Shown here: positions 1 to 6,471 of the stretch, one piece after another
Layout: each line of letters starts with the position of its first letter
Position numbering within the stretch: position 1 is the stretch's first letter
From: a virus
IMG/VR virus record: IMGVR_UViG_3300018416_000036
Coordinates: 1-42,118 of that record
Length of the DNA stretch: 42,118 nt
Direction: 5' to 3' (one strand)
Notes under the pieces: generated by a model
What the model was told of the DNA's origin: nothing
The model's input: the letters and a program-made list of their open reading frames with translations, nothing else
Database searches by the model: none
Translations under genes and position numbers: made by a program

Positions 1-363
1 ATCAAACATACTTGAAGTTTGACCTGAATGAAAAGGAAAAACTCTAAGAACACTTATAACATGTTCAGGTAGTGTAATATAACTTTTACTTTCACCATAT
101 GATTGTCCTGCAATCGCTTGTGTTCCACTTGTTGAACCTGTAAGGGTATCATTTGTCCCAAAAGATGTAATCTCTTCTGCAGTTAATTGGTGTTTTAAAT
201 ATGTCTTAATATTACCATTGTAATGATATTCATGAAAGTATTGTAGTGCTTCATCAATTCTATCATCCAATTGGTCGTCATCTACATTAATTTCAAGAAC
301 AGGAGCACCAAGAGCCCTCTTAATATACTCTTTTAATGTACTTTTTGAATTTGGTGATGCCAT
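1..363 (-). CDS. gp13: Neck protein gp13-like, 5' part (runs off left edge)
   Basis: The first 121 codons of a minus-strand gene lie in the window; the rest is beyond position 1. The N-terminus aligns with T4 gp13 as I remember it: LKEYIKRALGAPVLEINVDD matches the T4 stretch [20 protein letters not shown], and an EYHYNG matches EYHYDG. In T4, gp13 forms the neck with gp14 and is needed to join heads to tails. The ATG at 363 is preceded by a CAGGA ribosome site and a TATAAATA box at 395-402, so it has its own late promoter with a normal leader. Its position after the fibre genes matches the T4 order (wac then 13). Residues about 72-90 are a Gly/Ser/Thr-rich stretch that may be a loop insertion. 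Confidence 0.78.
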   Translation of the reverse strand, partial: MASPNSKSTLKEYIKRALGAPVLEINVDDDQLDDRIDEALQYFHEYHYNGNIKTYLKHQLTAEEITSFGTNDTLTGSTSGTQAIAGQSYGESKSYITLPEHVISVLRVFPFHSGQTSSMFD

Positions 364-394
364 AATATTCCTGTAGTAAATTTGTGTCTACTAC

Positions 395-402
395 TATTTA
401 TA
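395..402 (-). promoter_or_regulatory. T4-type late promoter box for gp13
   Basis: A perfect TATAAATA on the minus strand, 31 bases before the gp13 start. In T4 this octamer at about -13 to -6 is the whole late promoter, read by the gp55 sigma factor. Here transcription would start about 25 bases upstream of the ATG and leave room for the CAGGA ribosome site. Confidence 0.7.
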
Positions 403-414
403 CTAATTGGGAAC

Positions 415-675
415 CTATTCTTGGAAGTAAGTCTTAGATTGGAGTCTATCTATTTTTTCGTCTATTCTAGTCATAGTAGCCATTATTCTTTCAAAGTCTG
501 CTTCAATTTGGTCTCTTGTGACATATTCTTTAGCGAGTTCTTCTCTAGTTTTGTTTACAAGGATATCAAGTCTCTTTTGTTCAGATAAAATACTACGAAC
601 TAGAAATCCTAAAGGTGCTAGAACGAATGTTAATAAGAGATTCCAAAGTAGATGTGTATCGATTACTATTTCCAT
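415..675 (-). CDS. Small membrane protein with C-terminal coiled coil
   Basis: An 86-residue protein. Residues about 8-29 (LLWNLLLTFVLAPLGFLVRS) form one hydrophobic membrane segment after a short acidic N-terminus. The rest is charged and helical, with heptad-like spacing (QIEADFERIMATMTRIDEKI), so a cytoplasmic or periplasmic coiled coil is likely. I do not recognise a family with certainty. One-helix proteins of this size beside late genes are often lysis accessories (holin or spanin-like) or small virion membrane proteins, but nothing here proves that. The start codon lies exactly five bases after a TCTAAATA box (681-688), the same arrangement as at the leaderless genes described below. 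There is no clear Shine-Dalgarno sequence. Confidence 0.6.
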   Translation of the reverse strand: MEIVIDTHLLWNLLLTFVLAPLGFLVRSILSEQKRLDILVNKTREELAKEYVTRDQIEADFERIMATMTRIDEKIDRLQSKTYFQE

Positions 676-680
676 ACTAC

Positions 681-688
681 TATTTAGA
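681..688 (-). promoter_or_regulatory. Variant late promoter box, five bases from start codon
   Basis: TCTAAATA on the minus strand, one mismatch from TATAAATA, followed by GTAGT and then the ATG at 675. By T4 spacing the transcript would begin at about the A of the ATG. The same TCTAAATAGTAGT string recurs at 10507-10495. Confidence 0.5.
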
Positions 689-692
689 ATAG

Positions 693-1397
693 TTAATCGG
701 TTATAATGTCTCCATTTGGACGAATGTTATAGACAAATTCATCATCATTATAATTGTTTATATTACCACTATGTCCATCAGGTGAAGTGTACTTCATTTC
801 GATATTGAAGGAAATACTATATCTATCTTTTTGAGTAGGATTTGGTTCAACCATATGCATGAGACCACTTGGAAATAAAATAAGTTTACCACTTCTTGGT
901 TCAAATCCTTTACTTGTTGCAGTTCTAGGTGAGTTTGGAAAATCTGCAACTACTTTTGGATGAGTGTCAATCATTTCTATATGACCTTCATCACCGTCTG
1001 CCTTTATATAAAACACACCACTATACCAACAACCATTGTGTAAGTGTGGTTTGTTCCATGCAAGGTGGTCATTAATATTCGCCCATGAATTACCGATATG
1101 CATTTGTGCTTTGTGTCGGTCTAATCCATGGAAAGGCCATACTTCGTCATAGAATGTAGTTTGTATTCTATTCATTAATTTTTGAAATGCAGGATTAGAC
1201 TCACAACCATCATGTGATTGCCATCCAGTATATGCATTTGAAAGTTTTCTACCTTGTGGGTCTTTTCTTCTCATACCATCCATAGTATCTACAAGAAGGT
1301 CTAAGTAGTTTTGGTCTATTCCACGGTTTTCATCTAGATTGGAGTCTAGTAAATCTCTTTCAAATACGTAAGTTGGAAATAATAATCTAACGGACAT
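693..1397 (-). CDS. 2OG-Fe(II) oxygenase (TIGR02466-like)
   Basis: A 234-residue protein. The ATG at 1397 is chosen over an upstream alternative start at 1526, because the upstream stretch lies inside the preceding gene and is basic and unlike the family. The protein starts MSVRLLFPTYVFERDLL, typical of the family I know as TIGR02466. Iron and 2-oxoglutarate ligands can be placed: the first His in KPHLHNGCWYSG (118 or 120), His181 in FPSGLMHMVEP, and Arg192 in RYSISFN. Such enzymes hydroxylate protein or small-molecule substrates using Fe(II), oxygen and 2-oxoglutarate, and are common in marine T4-like phages. It overlaps the next gene upstream by 11 bases, so the two are probably translated together. 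The substrate is unknown. Confidence 0.75.
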   Translation of the reverse strand: MSVRLLFPTYVFERDLLDSNLDENRGIDQNYLDLLVDTMDGMRRKDPQGRKLSNAYTGWQSHDGCESNPAFQKLMNRIQTTFYDEVWPFHGLDRHKAQMHIGNSWANINDHLAWNKPHLHNGCWYSGVFYIKADGDEGHIEMIDTHPKVVADFPNSPRTATSKGFEPRSGKLILFPSGLMHMVEPNPTQKDRYSISFNIEMKYTSPDGHSGNINNYNDDEFVYNIRPNGDIITD

Positions 1398-2277
1398 CGA
1401 AATCAAACTCCAATTGTGTCTCTTCTGATTCTTCTTTATTGTGAAAAGGACATTCAGGTGGTGGTGAATCTTCCTTATATAGTTTACCTTTCGGTTTCCA
1501 ATATCCTCTTCTACGATATGCACCAAATTCCTTTACACTATTTTCATCAAATTCTGTTAATTGACTCCACTCTTGCATAGATTTATTAGTTGGAACTGTT
1601 CTATCAAACTCTGAAGTTCCAGTTGCACGATTGTCTATCCAAGATTTATGTGTATTTACTATATAGGATGCATTCCATTTTTCTCTTTTATATGGTATAA
1701 TTTGACAAAGTGGAGTTCCCTTTGGTATTACAAAAGAGTGGTCTACTTTCGGATAAAATATAATTTGTGCATTATCCATACCAACATTAAAAGTGTCGGT
1801 ATCGATTATACCCTGCCAACATGCAAAGTGATTATTTTGAAATAAAAATGGGTCTAAGTAAAAACAAGAATAACCTTCAGGTGTTTTGATATTCCATGGG
1901 TTTCTCATTTTAAATGCATCTTTAATTGGTTTGTCTTCACCCAAATATTCAAATGCATCTAAAGTTTGGGTAATAGGGTGACTTGAGGAGTTATAACCAC
2001 TATCGTGTGGGTCATAAGTTGCAAAGGTTTTTTTACCTTTATCGTCTCCACCTATACCATTTATTACATGTATATCTCTATTTGATAAAAGTATCCAACC
2101 ACTCTTTAACCAATCGTCCATTGCAGGACATGAACGTATAGTTTGTTGAACCATACCTCTAGTGAGTTCTCCTGCCTTTGCACGTTTCCACCAATCAGGC
2201 TGAATAGAACTTGCAAGGACTGGTTTAAAGTCCCTTAATGTTTCTTTATTATATGTGTGAAACTCTATCGTTGGCAT
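1387..2277 (-). CDS. DUF6065-like protein of unknown function
   Basis: A 296-residue soluble protein. The stretch TIRSCPAMDDWLKSGWIL, followed by a beta-rich region (CFYLDPFLFQ, GTPLCQIIPYKREKW), recalls the family catalogued as DUF6065; I make that link from memory and only moderately trust it. The layout resembles a jelly-roll or cupin-like fold, but I see no complete metal-binding triad. It overlaps the flanking oxygenase genes on both sides (11 bases downstream, 29 bases upstream), so it belongs to the same translational unit and probably the same pathway. The C-terminal tail is charged, with a CPFH motif near residue 276. No transmembrane segment or signal peptide is visible. Confidence 0.55.
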   Translation of the reverse strand: MPTIEFHTYNKETLRDFKPVLASSIQPDWWKRAKAGELTRGMVQQTIRSCPAMDDWLKSGWILLSNRDIHVINGIGGDDKGKKTFATYDPHDSGYNSSSHPITQTLDAFEYLGEDKPIKDAFKMRNPWNIKTPEGYSCFYLDPFLFQNNHFACWQGIIDTDTFNVGMDNAQIIFYPKVDHSFVIPKGTPLCQIIPYKREKWNASYIVNTHKSWIDNRATGTSEFDRTVPTNKSMQEWSQLTEFDENSVKEFGAYRRRGYWKPKGKLYKEDSPPPECPFHNKEESEETQLEFDFDVR

Positions 2278-2968
2278 GAAAAAATTCTTCCTCGTCTACT
2301 AATCTTACTTCGTCTCCTCGTAAAACTAGAGACCTTCTATCAATATATCTTGCAGATGATGTGGGTGCATCTGCACCATGTGGTATTCTACCATCAAATA
2401 TAATCAACCTGTTTGGTTTAAATTCTATTTCTGCAATTTGGTGGTTTTCAATATGTTCTTGTCTACCGTCTAAACCTTGTTGCATTTCATTATATAGTCT
2501 TAATTTACCACCCCAATTTTTATTCCAAAATTTATTAGTGTAATATAAGAATGATAAATTCCACTCATCTTCATCTTGACAATCTGCGTGAGTTGTTCCT
2601 TGTAAACCTTGAGTTTGAGAATTAAGTCCCATATATTGAAATCTTACCCACTTAAATCCAAACTCAGTTTGCAATCTTCTGTTTAGATAATATGGAAATA
2701 TAGTATGGAGTTTATCCATATCTTTTTCTAATTTCATACCATCTCTGAAATAAGTTGCACCCCAAAAACTATGGTGAGGTAAACCTGTAGGACTTCCACT
2801 ACTGACTTGATTAGTCTTAGACCATATATTTTCTCTTACAATGTAATCGTCAAAATGATGATGTAGTTCGGTTGCAAGATAATTATCTAAGACATAGACA
2901 TCTTTAAGAGGTAAGTCTTTTATTTTGAAGGGTTCATCGATATGAACAACTTTTACGTCATCAAACAT
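2249..2968 (-). CDS. 2OG-Fe(II) oxygenase, prolyl 4-hydroxylase type
   Basis: A 239-residue protein with the full double-stranded beta-helix signature: His127-x-Asp129 in THADCQDEDEWNLSF, His197 in FDGRIPHGADAP and Arg207 ten residues later, the usual 2-oxoglutarate anchor. A GGKLRLYNE strand sits between them, as in prolyl 4-hydroxylase-like enzymes. The family hydroxylates proline in proteins, although phage members mostly have no proven substrate. The gene is the upstream member of an overlapping trio with the DUF6065-like gene and a second oxygenase. Nearby structural proteins are very rich in proline within short repeats and are plausible substrates (inference). The start at 2968 lies four bases from the stop of the gene upstream. 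Confidence 0.8.
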   Translation of the reverse strand: MFDDVKVVHIDEPFKIKDLPLKDVYVLDNYLATELHHHFDDYIVRENIWSKTNQVSSGSPTGLPHHSFWGATYFRDGMKLEKDMDKLHTIFPYYLNRRLQTEFGFKWVRFQYMGLNSQTQGLQGTTHADCQDEDEWNLSFLYYTNKFWNKNWGGKLRLYNEMQQGLDGRQEHIENHQIAEIEFKPNRLIIFDGRIPHGADAPTSSARYIDRRSLVLRGDEVRLVDEEEFFHANDRVSHI

Positions 2969-2971
2969 ATA

Positions 2972-3529
2972 CTACCTTTCATGGTCGGGTAGTAATGATG
3001 CCTGAGGTAATTGATTTAGATAATCTTGTATTGGTTTTAAATGGTCTTCTCTAGTTGCAAAAATTTCATTTACTAATTGGTCGTAGATTACATATTGTGA
3101 ATCTGCAAACTCTAGTACTCTTCTTGCATTAGACCTATATGGGTGATTTGAACCTTCTCTACCTGCAAACGTGACTTCAGTTAAATCATCAAATCCATAG
3201 TTATCAAGAAAATTTGCAATATTACCTTTTACTTCGTCAACTAAGTCTTGTACATATTGATTGTTTAATGTGACTCCTGCAGGAGGTTCAGAATTTTCAA
3301 TATAGTTTTCTATAATTTCTTTTTCAGGATTTGTTAATGGTCTTTTGACTTGGTCATCAAAACATTTATCATCATCCCATTTTTCAATTACGATTTCTAT
3401 ATCATCGTATACTAATACATCAAAATCAAAACCTAGTTCAGGTTGGTCTGTATTATCAAACTCGTATTGTAAACCATTAGGTTTTCTAATAATAAGTTTT
3501 TGGTCTTCCGTGTAAATTAGTGCGTTCAT
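2972..3529 (-). CDS. Hypothetical protein in oxygenase/glycosyltransferase cluster
   Basis: A 185-residue acidic protein from the ATG at 3529. The frame can be extended to a TTG at 3547, but an upstream GAGG at 3542-3545 favours the internal ATG. It starts MNALIYTEDQKLIIRKPNG, then has a very acidic stretch (residues about 30-60, many D/E) and a helical C-terminal half. I recognise no domain, membrane segment or signal peptide. It lies between the glycosyltransferase gene (29 bases upstream) and the oxygenase trio (3 bases downstream), so it is presumably co-expressed with them. It could be an adaptor or substrate-recruiting protein, but that is a guess from position only. Confidence 0.55.
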   Translation of the reverse strand: MNALIYTEDQKLIIRKPNGLQYEFDNTDQPELGFDFDVLVYDDIEIVIEKWDDDKCFDDQVKRPLTNPEKEIIENYIENSEPPAGVTLNNQYVQDLVDEVKGNIANFLDNYGFDDLTEVTFAGREGSNHPYRSNARRVLEFADSQYVIYDQLVNEIFATREDHLKPIQDYLNQLPQASLLPDHER

Positions 3530-3558
3530 ACTGTTATTATACCTCAATATTGATTAAA

Positions 3559-5136
3559 TTACAAGGGTAATTTATCTTTTACTCTCTTGTAGTATTCTAA
3601 ATTATTTATGCGACTAGAATCCATCCCATCTATCCAAGGGCCTCCTCTAGTGTAGTGAACTGCAGAGAAATCCCATTTTACTTCAGGGTCATCATATCCT
3701 TCAACAAAAATATACTTTTCAGGTATTGGAGATATCTTATCAGTCCATTCAAACTGATGTAATTGAGCACCAGTCCAAGTGTTCACAACTTCAGGTGTAA
3801 GTTTTCTACAATCCTCATGACCATTGTTAAAGAACATCATAGAAGACCACAACTTACATGGGTAATCTATATTCACTTCACCATCAAACTTAGTTTCATC
3901 GTGTTTCATTTGTGGATACTTAATACATGCAACTGCATCATCTGTATTTAAATAATAGAACATAGGAAGTAGAGATTTGTTAAAGATAAAATCATCATCT
4001 ATAAACATACTAAATCCTTCGTAGTTCTCTAAATATGGAATTAAAAATCTACTGTATGTAAACCATGTTGATTGATTTGCATATGGTCTTGTATATTCAG
4101 GAATTTTTGATACATCTAAAAATTTAATTTCAGGTACAAACTTATTGTAGTCTACAAATCTACCTCCTCCGATAGATTTTTGTATACTATCTAAAATAGA
4201 TTCTTTACATACTTGTTCTAAACCATTGTGTCTACTATCATATCCGATGTAGATGTTTAGTGGTTTACCTTTAGATAATTTTGTGACTTTCTCACTATGT
4301 TCCCAAACATACTTTCTAAAATCTACATTACTGAAATCGACTTGAAACTCTATGGTACCCATTGTCCATATTGCAGACAATCCTTTATACTTTGGTTTTC
4401 TTTTACCATTTAATACTTTATCTTTCCAGTATTCTAAACATTCCTTGACACCGATTGGTTCTGCAGGTATAATATCATGTGTATCCCATAATAGTAATTC
4501 ATGATTAGGGTCTTCCATTTCCTCAAAACAACCTGACCTTACAGAGCCTGGGTGAATCATTAATTGTATTCTATCACCCGAACTTTGTGTAAGACCTTGT
4601 ATAGGTGCCCATAAACCTTCTTCTTGAATACTCTGTATCAACCAATGTCCTTTTGCACTATGATAATACATAGAGTTCAATGCAATTGGAAAATCTTCTG
4701 CATCAAAATCACCCGACTGCAATTCTTCTCCTGCATAGTCTTTTATATCAACCTCTTTATCTGTTAAAGGTTCTGATACTGCAAATTTAGTAGAGGGAGC
4801 ACCATGTTCGTTGATAGAACCTGATGTATAAATTTCGGGTAAGAATCTATGATATGAGTTTGCTTGGAATCTTAAACCTTGCCATCCTATTAGTTCACCA
4901 CTTCTTCTTAAAGGTTCTAAATCAGACCACTTACATAACTTAAGGGGAGGCATGTTTTCAAACATGTATTCTAGAACTTTTATAAATTCTGAATCATAAT
5001 CGATATTTTCTAAATTATCTAATTGACCTAAATGCCACTGGTCTAAGTCTCTTCTTTCCTTATGATTAAGGTCTTTGAATGACTCGGGAAATGTTAAAAA
5101 TTGTTTAGTTTGCTCTAGAGTTTTGAGTTTGTCCAT
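3559..5136 (-). CDS. Glycosyltransferase (GT8-like) with novel N-terminal domain
   Basis: A 525-residue two-part protein. Residues about 290-525 look like a GT8-type glycosyltransferase: a nucleotide-sugar-binding start NIYIGYDSRHN (294-304), a metal-binding IDDDF (379-383) in place of DxD, and a late VHYTRGGPW (493-501), typical of phage and bacterial homologues. The first 290 residues are a separate domain. It contains YHSAKGHWLIQSIQEEG (158-174) and HPGSVR (195-200), which faintly recall ParB/sulfiredoxin-type folds; this is uncertain. The likely reaction is transfer of a sugar from a nucleotide sugar to a protein or glycan, possibly a virion protein. A good AAAGAGGA ribosome site precedes the ATG. 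It heads the modification cluster running to 693. Confidence 0.75.
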   Translation of the reverse strand: MDKLKTLEQTKQFLTFPESFKDLNHKERRDLDQWHLGQLDNLENIDYDSEFIKVLEYMFENMPPLKLCKWSDLEPLRRSGELIGWQGLRFQANSYHRFLPEIYTSGSINEHGAPSTKFAVSEPLTDKEVDIKDYAGEELQSGDFDAEDFPIALNSMYYHSAKGHWLIQSIQEEGLWAPIQGLTQSSGDRIQLMIHPGSVRSGCFEEMEDPNHELLLWDTHDIIPAEPIGVKECLEYWKDKVLNGKRKPKYKGLSAIWTMGTIEFQVDFSNVDFRKYVWEHSEKVTKLSKGKPLNIYIGYDSRHNGLEQVCKESILDSIQKSIGGGRFVDYNKFVPEIKFLDVSKIPEYTRPYANQSTWFTYSRFLIPYLENYEGFSMFIDDDFIFNKSLLPMFYYLNTDDAVACIKYPQMKHDETKFDGEVNIDYPCKLWSSMMFFNNGHEDCRKLTPEVVNTWTGAQLHQFEWTDKISPIPEKYIFVEGYDDPEVKWDFSAVHYTRGGPWIDGMDSSRINNLEYYKRVKDKLPL

Positions 5137-5171
5137 AATATAAAATATCCTCTTTACACGTATTTAGTGTG

Positions 5172-6140
5172 TTAAGAAGATATAGGTGTTCCTGGCCATG
5201 ATTGTTGTAATGCACCATCCCATCTAATCACTGGTGTTCTACCTTGTCTAGCATACGTTGCAGGTTGTCTGTTCTGATATGTAAACGGTGTTTGACCTTG
5301 TCTTGCATATGTACCAGGCTGTCTGTTTTGATACGTAAACGGTGTTCTACCTTGTCTTTCATATGTACCAGGCTGTCTGTTCTGATATGTAAACGGTGTT
5401 TGACCTTGTCTTTCATATGTACTAGGTTGTCTGTTCTGATATGTAAACGGTGTTTGTGCATTCACTGGATTCTGATATGTTCCAGGCTGTCTATTCTGAT
5501 AAGTGAATGGTGTTTGTGCATTCACTGGATTCTGATATGTTCCAGGCTGTCTATTCTGATATGTGAAAGGAGTTCTACCTTGTCTTGCATATGTACCAGG
5601 CTGTCTGTTTTGATACGTAAACGGTGTTCTACCAGTTCTTTGATATGTACCAGGCTGTCTGTTTTGATACGTAAACGGTGTTCTACCAGTTCTTTGATAT
5701 GTACTAGGTTGTCTGTTCTGATACGTAAATGGAACACGATAAGATACTGGATTTCTATAAGTAAATGGTGACCTATTATTATATGTAAACGGTATCTGAT
5801 AGGATACTGGGTTTCTATAAGTGAATGGTGACCTATTCTGATATGTAAAAGGTAATTGGTATCCTACAGGGTTTCTATATGTAAAAGGAGACCTTGCGTT
5901 ATATGTGAACGGTAATTGGTATCCTACAGGGTTTCTGTATGTAAATGGTGACCTATTATTATATGTAAAAGGTTGTCTCGCATTCGCAATGTAAGGTACA
6001 CGATATGTAAATGGTACCCTATAAGTGGAAGGTTGTCTTGCGTTGGCAATATATGGTACTCTATAGGTAAAGGGAACCCTATACGTAGAAGGTTGTCTCG
6101 CATTTCCTATATTTGGTACTTGATAATTTCCTATTGCCAT
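5172..6140 (-). CDS. Tyr/Pro/Arg-rich short-repeat structural protein A
   Basis: A 322-residue protein made almost wholly of short repeats. The N-terminal third uses 20-residue units such as VPYIANARQPSTYRVPFTYR. The middle uses SPFTYRNPVGYQLPFTY units, and the C-terminal half uses 18-residue units such as TPFTYQNRQPGTYERQGR. The underlying beat is nine to ten residues, PFTYxxR then PGTYxxxR. It ends in a unique VIRWDGALQQSWPGTP tail. No signal peptide or membrane segment is visible. I know no named family. Similar repeat language appears in three other genes of this window, always beside fibre genes, so a virion surface or fibre role is likely (inference). Repeat copies differ by synonymous codons, so the array is old or maintained by selection at the protein level. 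Confidence 0.75.
   Translation of the reverse strand: MAIGNYQVPNIGNARQPSTYRVPFTYRVPYIANARQPSTYRVPFTYRVPYIANARQPFTYNNRSPFTYRNPVGYQLPFTYNARSPFTYRNPVGYQLPFTYQNRSPFTYRNPVSYQIPFTYNNRSPFTYRNPVSYRVPFTYQNRQPSTYQRTGRTPFTYQNRQPGTYQRTGRTPFTYQNRQPGTYARQGRTPFTYQNRQPGTYQNPVNAQTPFTYQNRQPGTYQNPVNAQTPFTYQNRQPSTYERQGQTPFTYQNRQPGTYERQGRTPFTYQNRQPGTYARQGQTPFTYQNRQPATYARQGRTPVIRWDGALQQSWPGTPISS
5229..6130 (-). repeat. Tandem 54- and 60-bp coding repeats in protein A
   Basis: Near-identical units of 54 bases (18 codons) occupy about 5229-5720, followed by 60-base units up to about 6130. The units vary between copies mainly by synonymous changes and by the swap of the inter-unit segment (ERQG, ARQG, QNPVNA, QRTG). 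This is a coding minisatellite, not a CRISPR array: there are no unique spacers and the frame is preserved. Confidence 0.8.
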
Positions 6141-6151
6141 TTAAATTATTC

Positions 6152-6454
6152 CTAGGTTATTTCCTTTAAAATTCCTCTTATGTCTCTATATTTGTTTTCT
6201 ATAGTTCTCTGACCTTCAGGCATTTCATCTATAGGATAATAATATGATTCTCTGATAATATCGTTTGCAATCAAAGCTTCATGAGTTTGTAGTGCTTCTG
6301 TTGCAGACTCCATATCGACATCTGAACCCACTGTAAAATTAGTTAAATTTATTTTTAAGTCTAATTCATAATCAACACCATTTACAGTAATCTGATTTAA
6401 AGGATTACTTTGAAGGTATTGTATTCCGTTTTCTGTAATTATTTCTACTGACAT
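6152..6454 (-). CDS. Hypothetical protein between repeat proteins
   Basis: A 100-residue acidic protein starting MSVEIITENGIQYLQSNPLN. I recognise no family. The N-terminal half is predicted beta (ITVNGVDYELDLKINLTNF) and the C-terminal half helical. No repeats, membrane segment or signal is seen. It is translated from an ATG with GAGGAAG seven bases upstream, and lies between two Tyr/Pro repeat genes with gaps of 11 and 17 bases, so it is almost certainly co-transcribed with them. A chaperone or linker for the repeat proteins is possible, but this is only positional inference. Confidence 0.6.
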   Translation of the reverse strand: MSVEIITENGIQYLQSNPLNQITVNGVDYELDLKINLTNFTVGSDVDMESATEALQTHEALIANDIIRESYYYPIDEMPEGQRTIENKYRDIRGILKEIT

Positions 6455-6471
6455 TTAATTCTTCCTCATTA

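Noticed and set aside
1397-1526. Longer start for the first oxygenase at 1526
   Set aside because: The extra 43 residues lie inside the upstream gene in another frame, are basic and unlike the family, whereas MSVRLLFPTY at 1397 is a normal family start.
5244-5771. Long plus-strand open frame (175 codons) opposite repeat protein A
   Set aside because: It is antisense to the tandem repeats and stays open only because the repeat unit lacks stops in that frame; its product is a Cys/Arg/Leu-rich periodic string with no credible start region.
5229-6130. CRISPR-like array of regular repeats
   Set aside because: The repeats are in-frame coding units of 54 or 60 bases without unique spacers, leader or cas genes.
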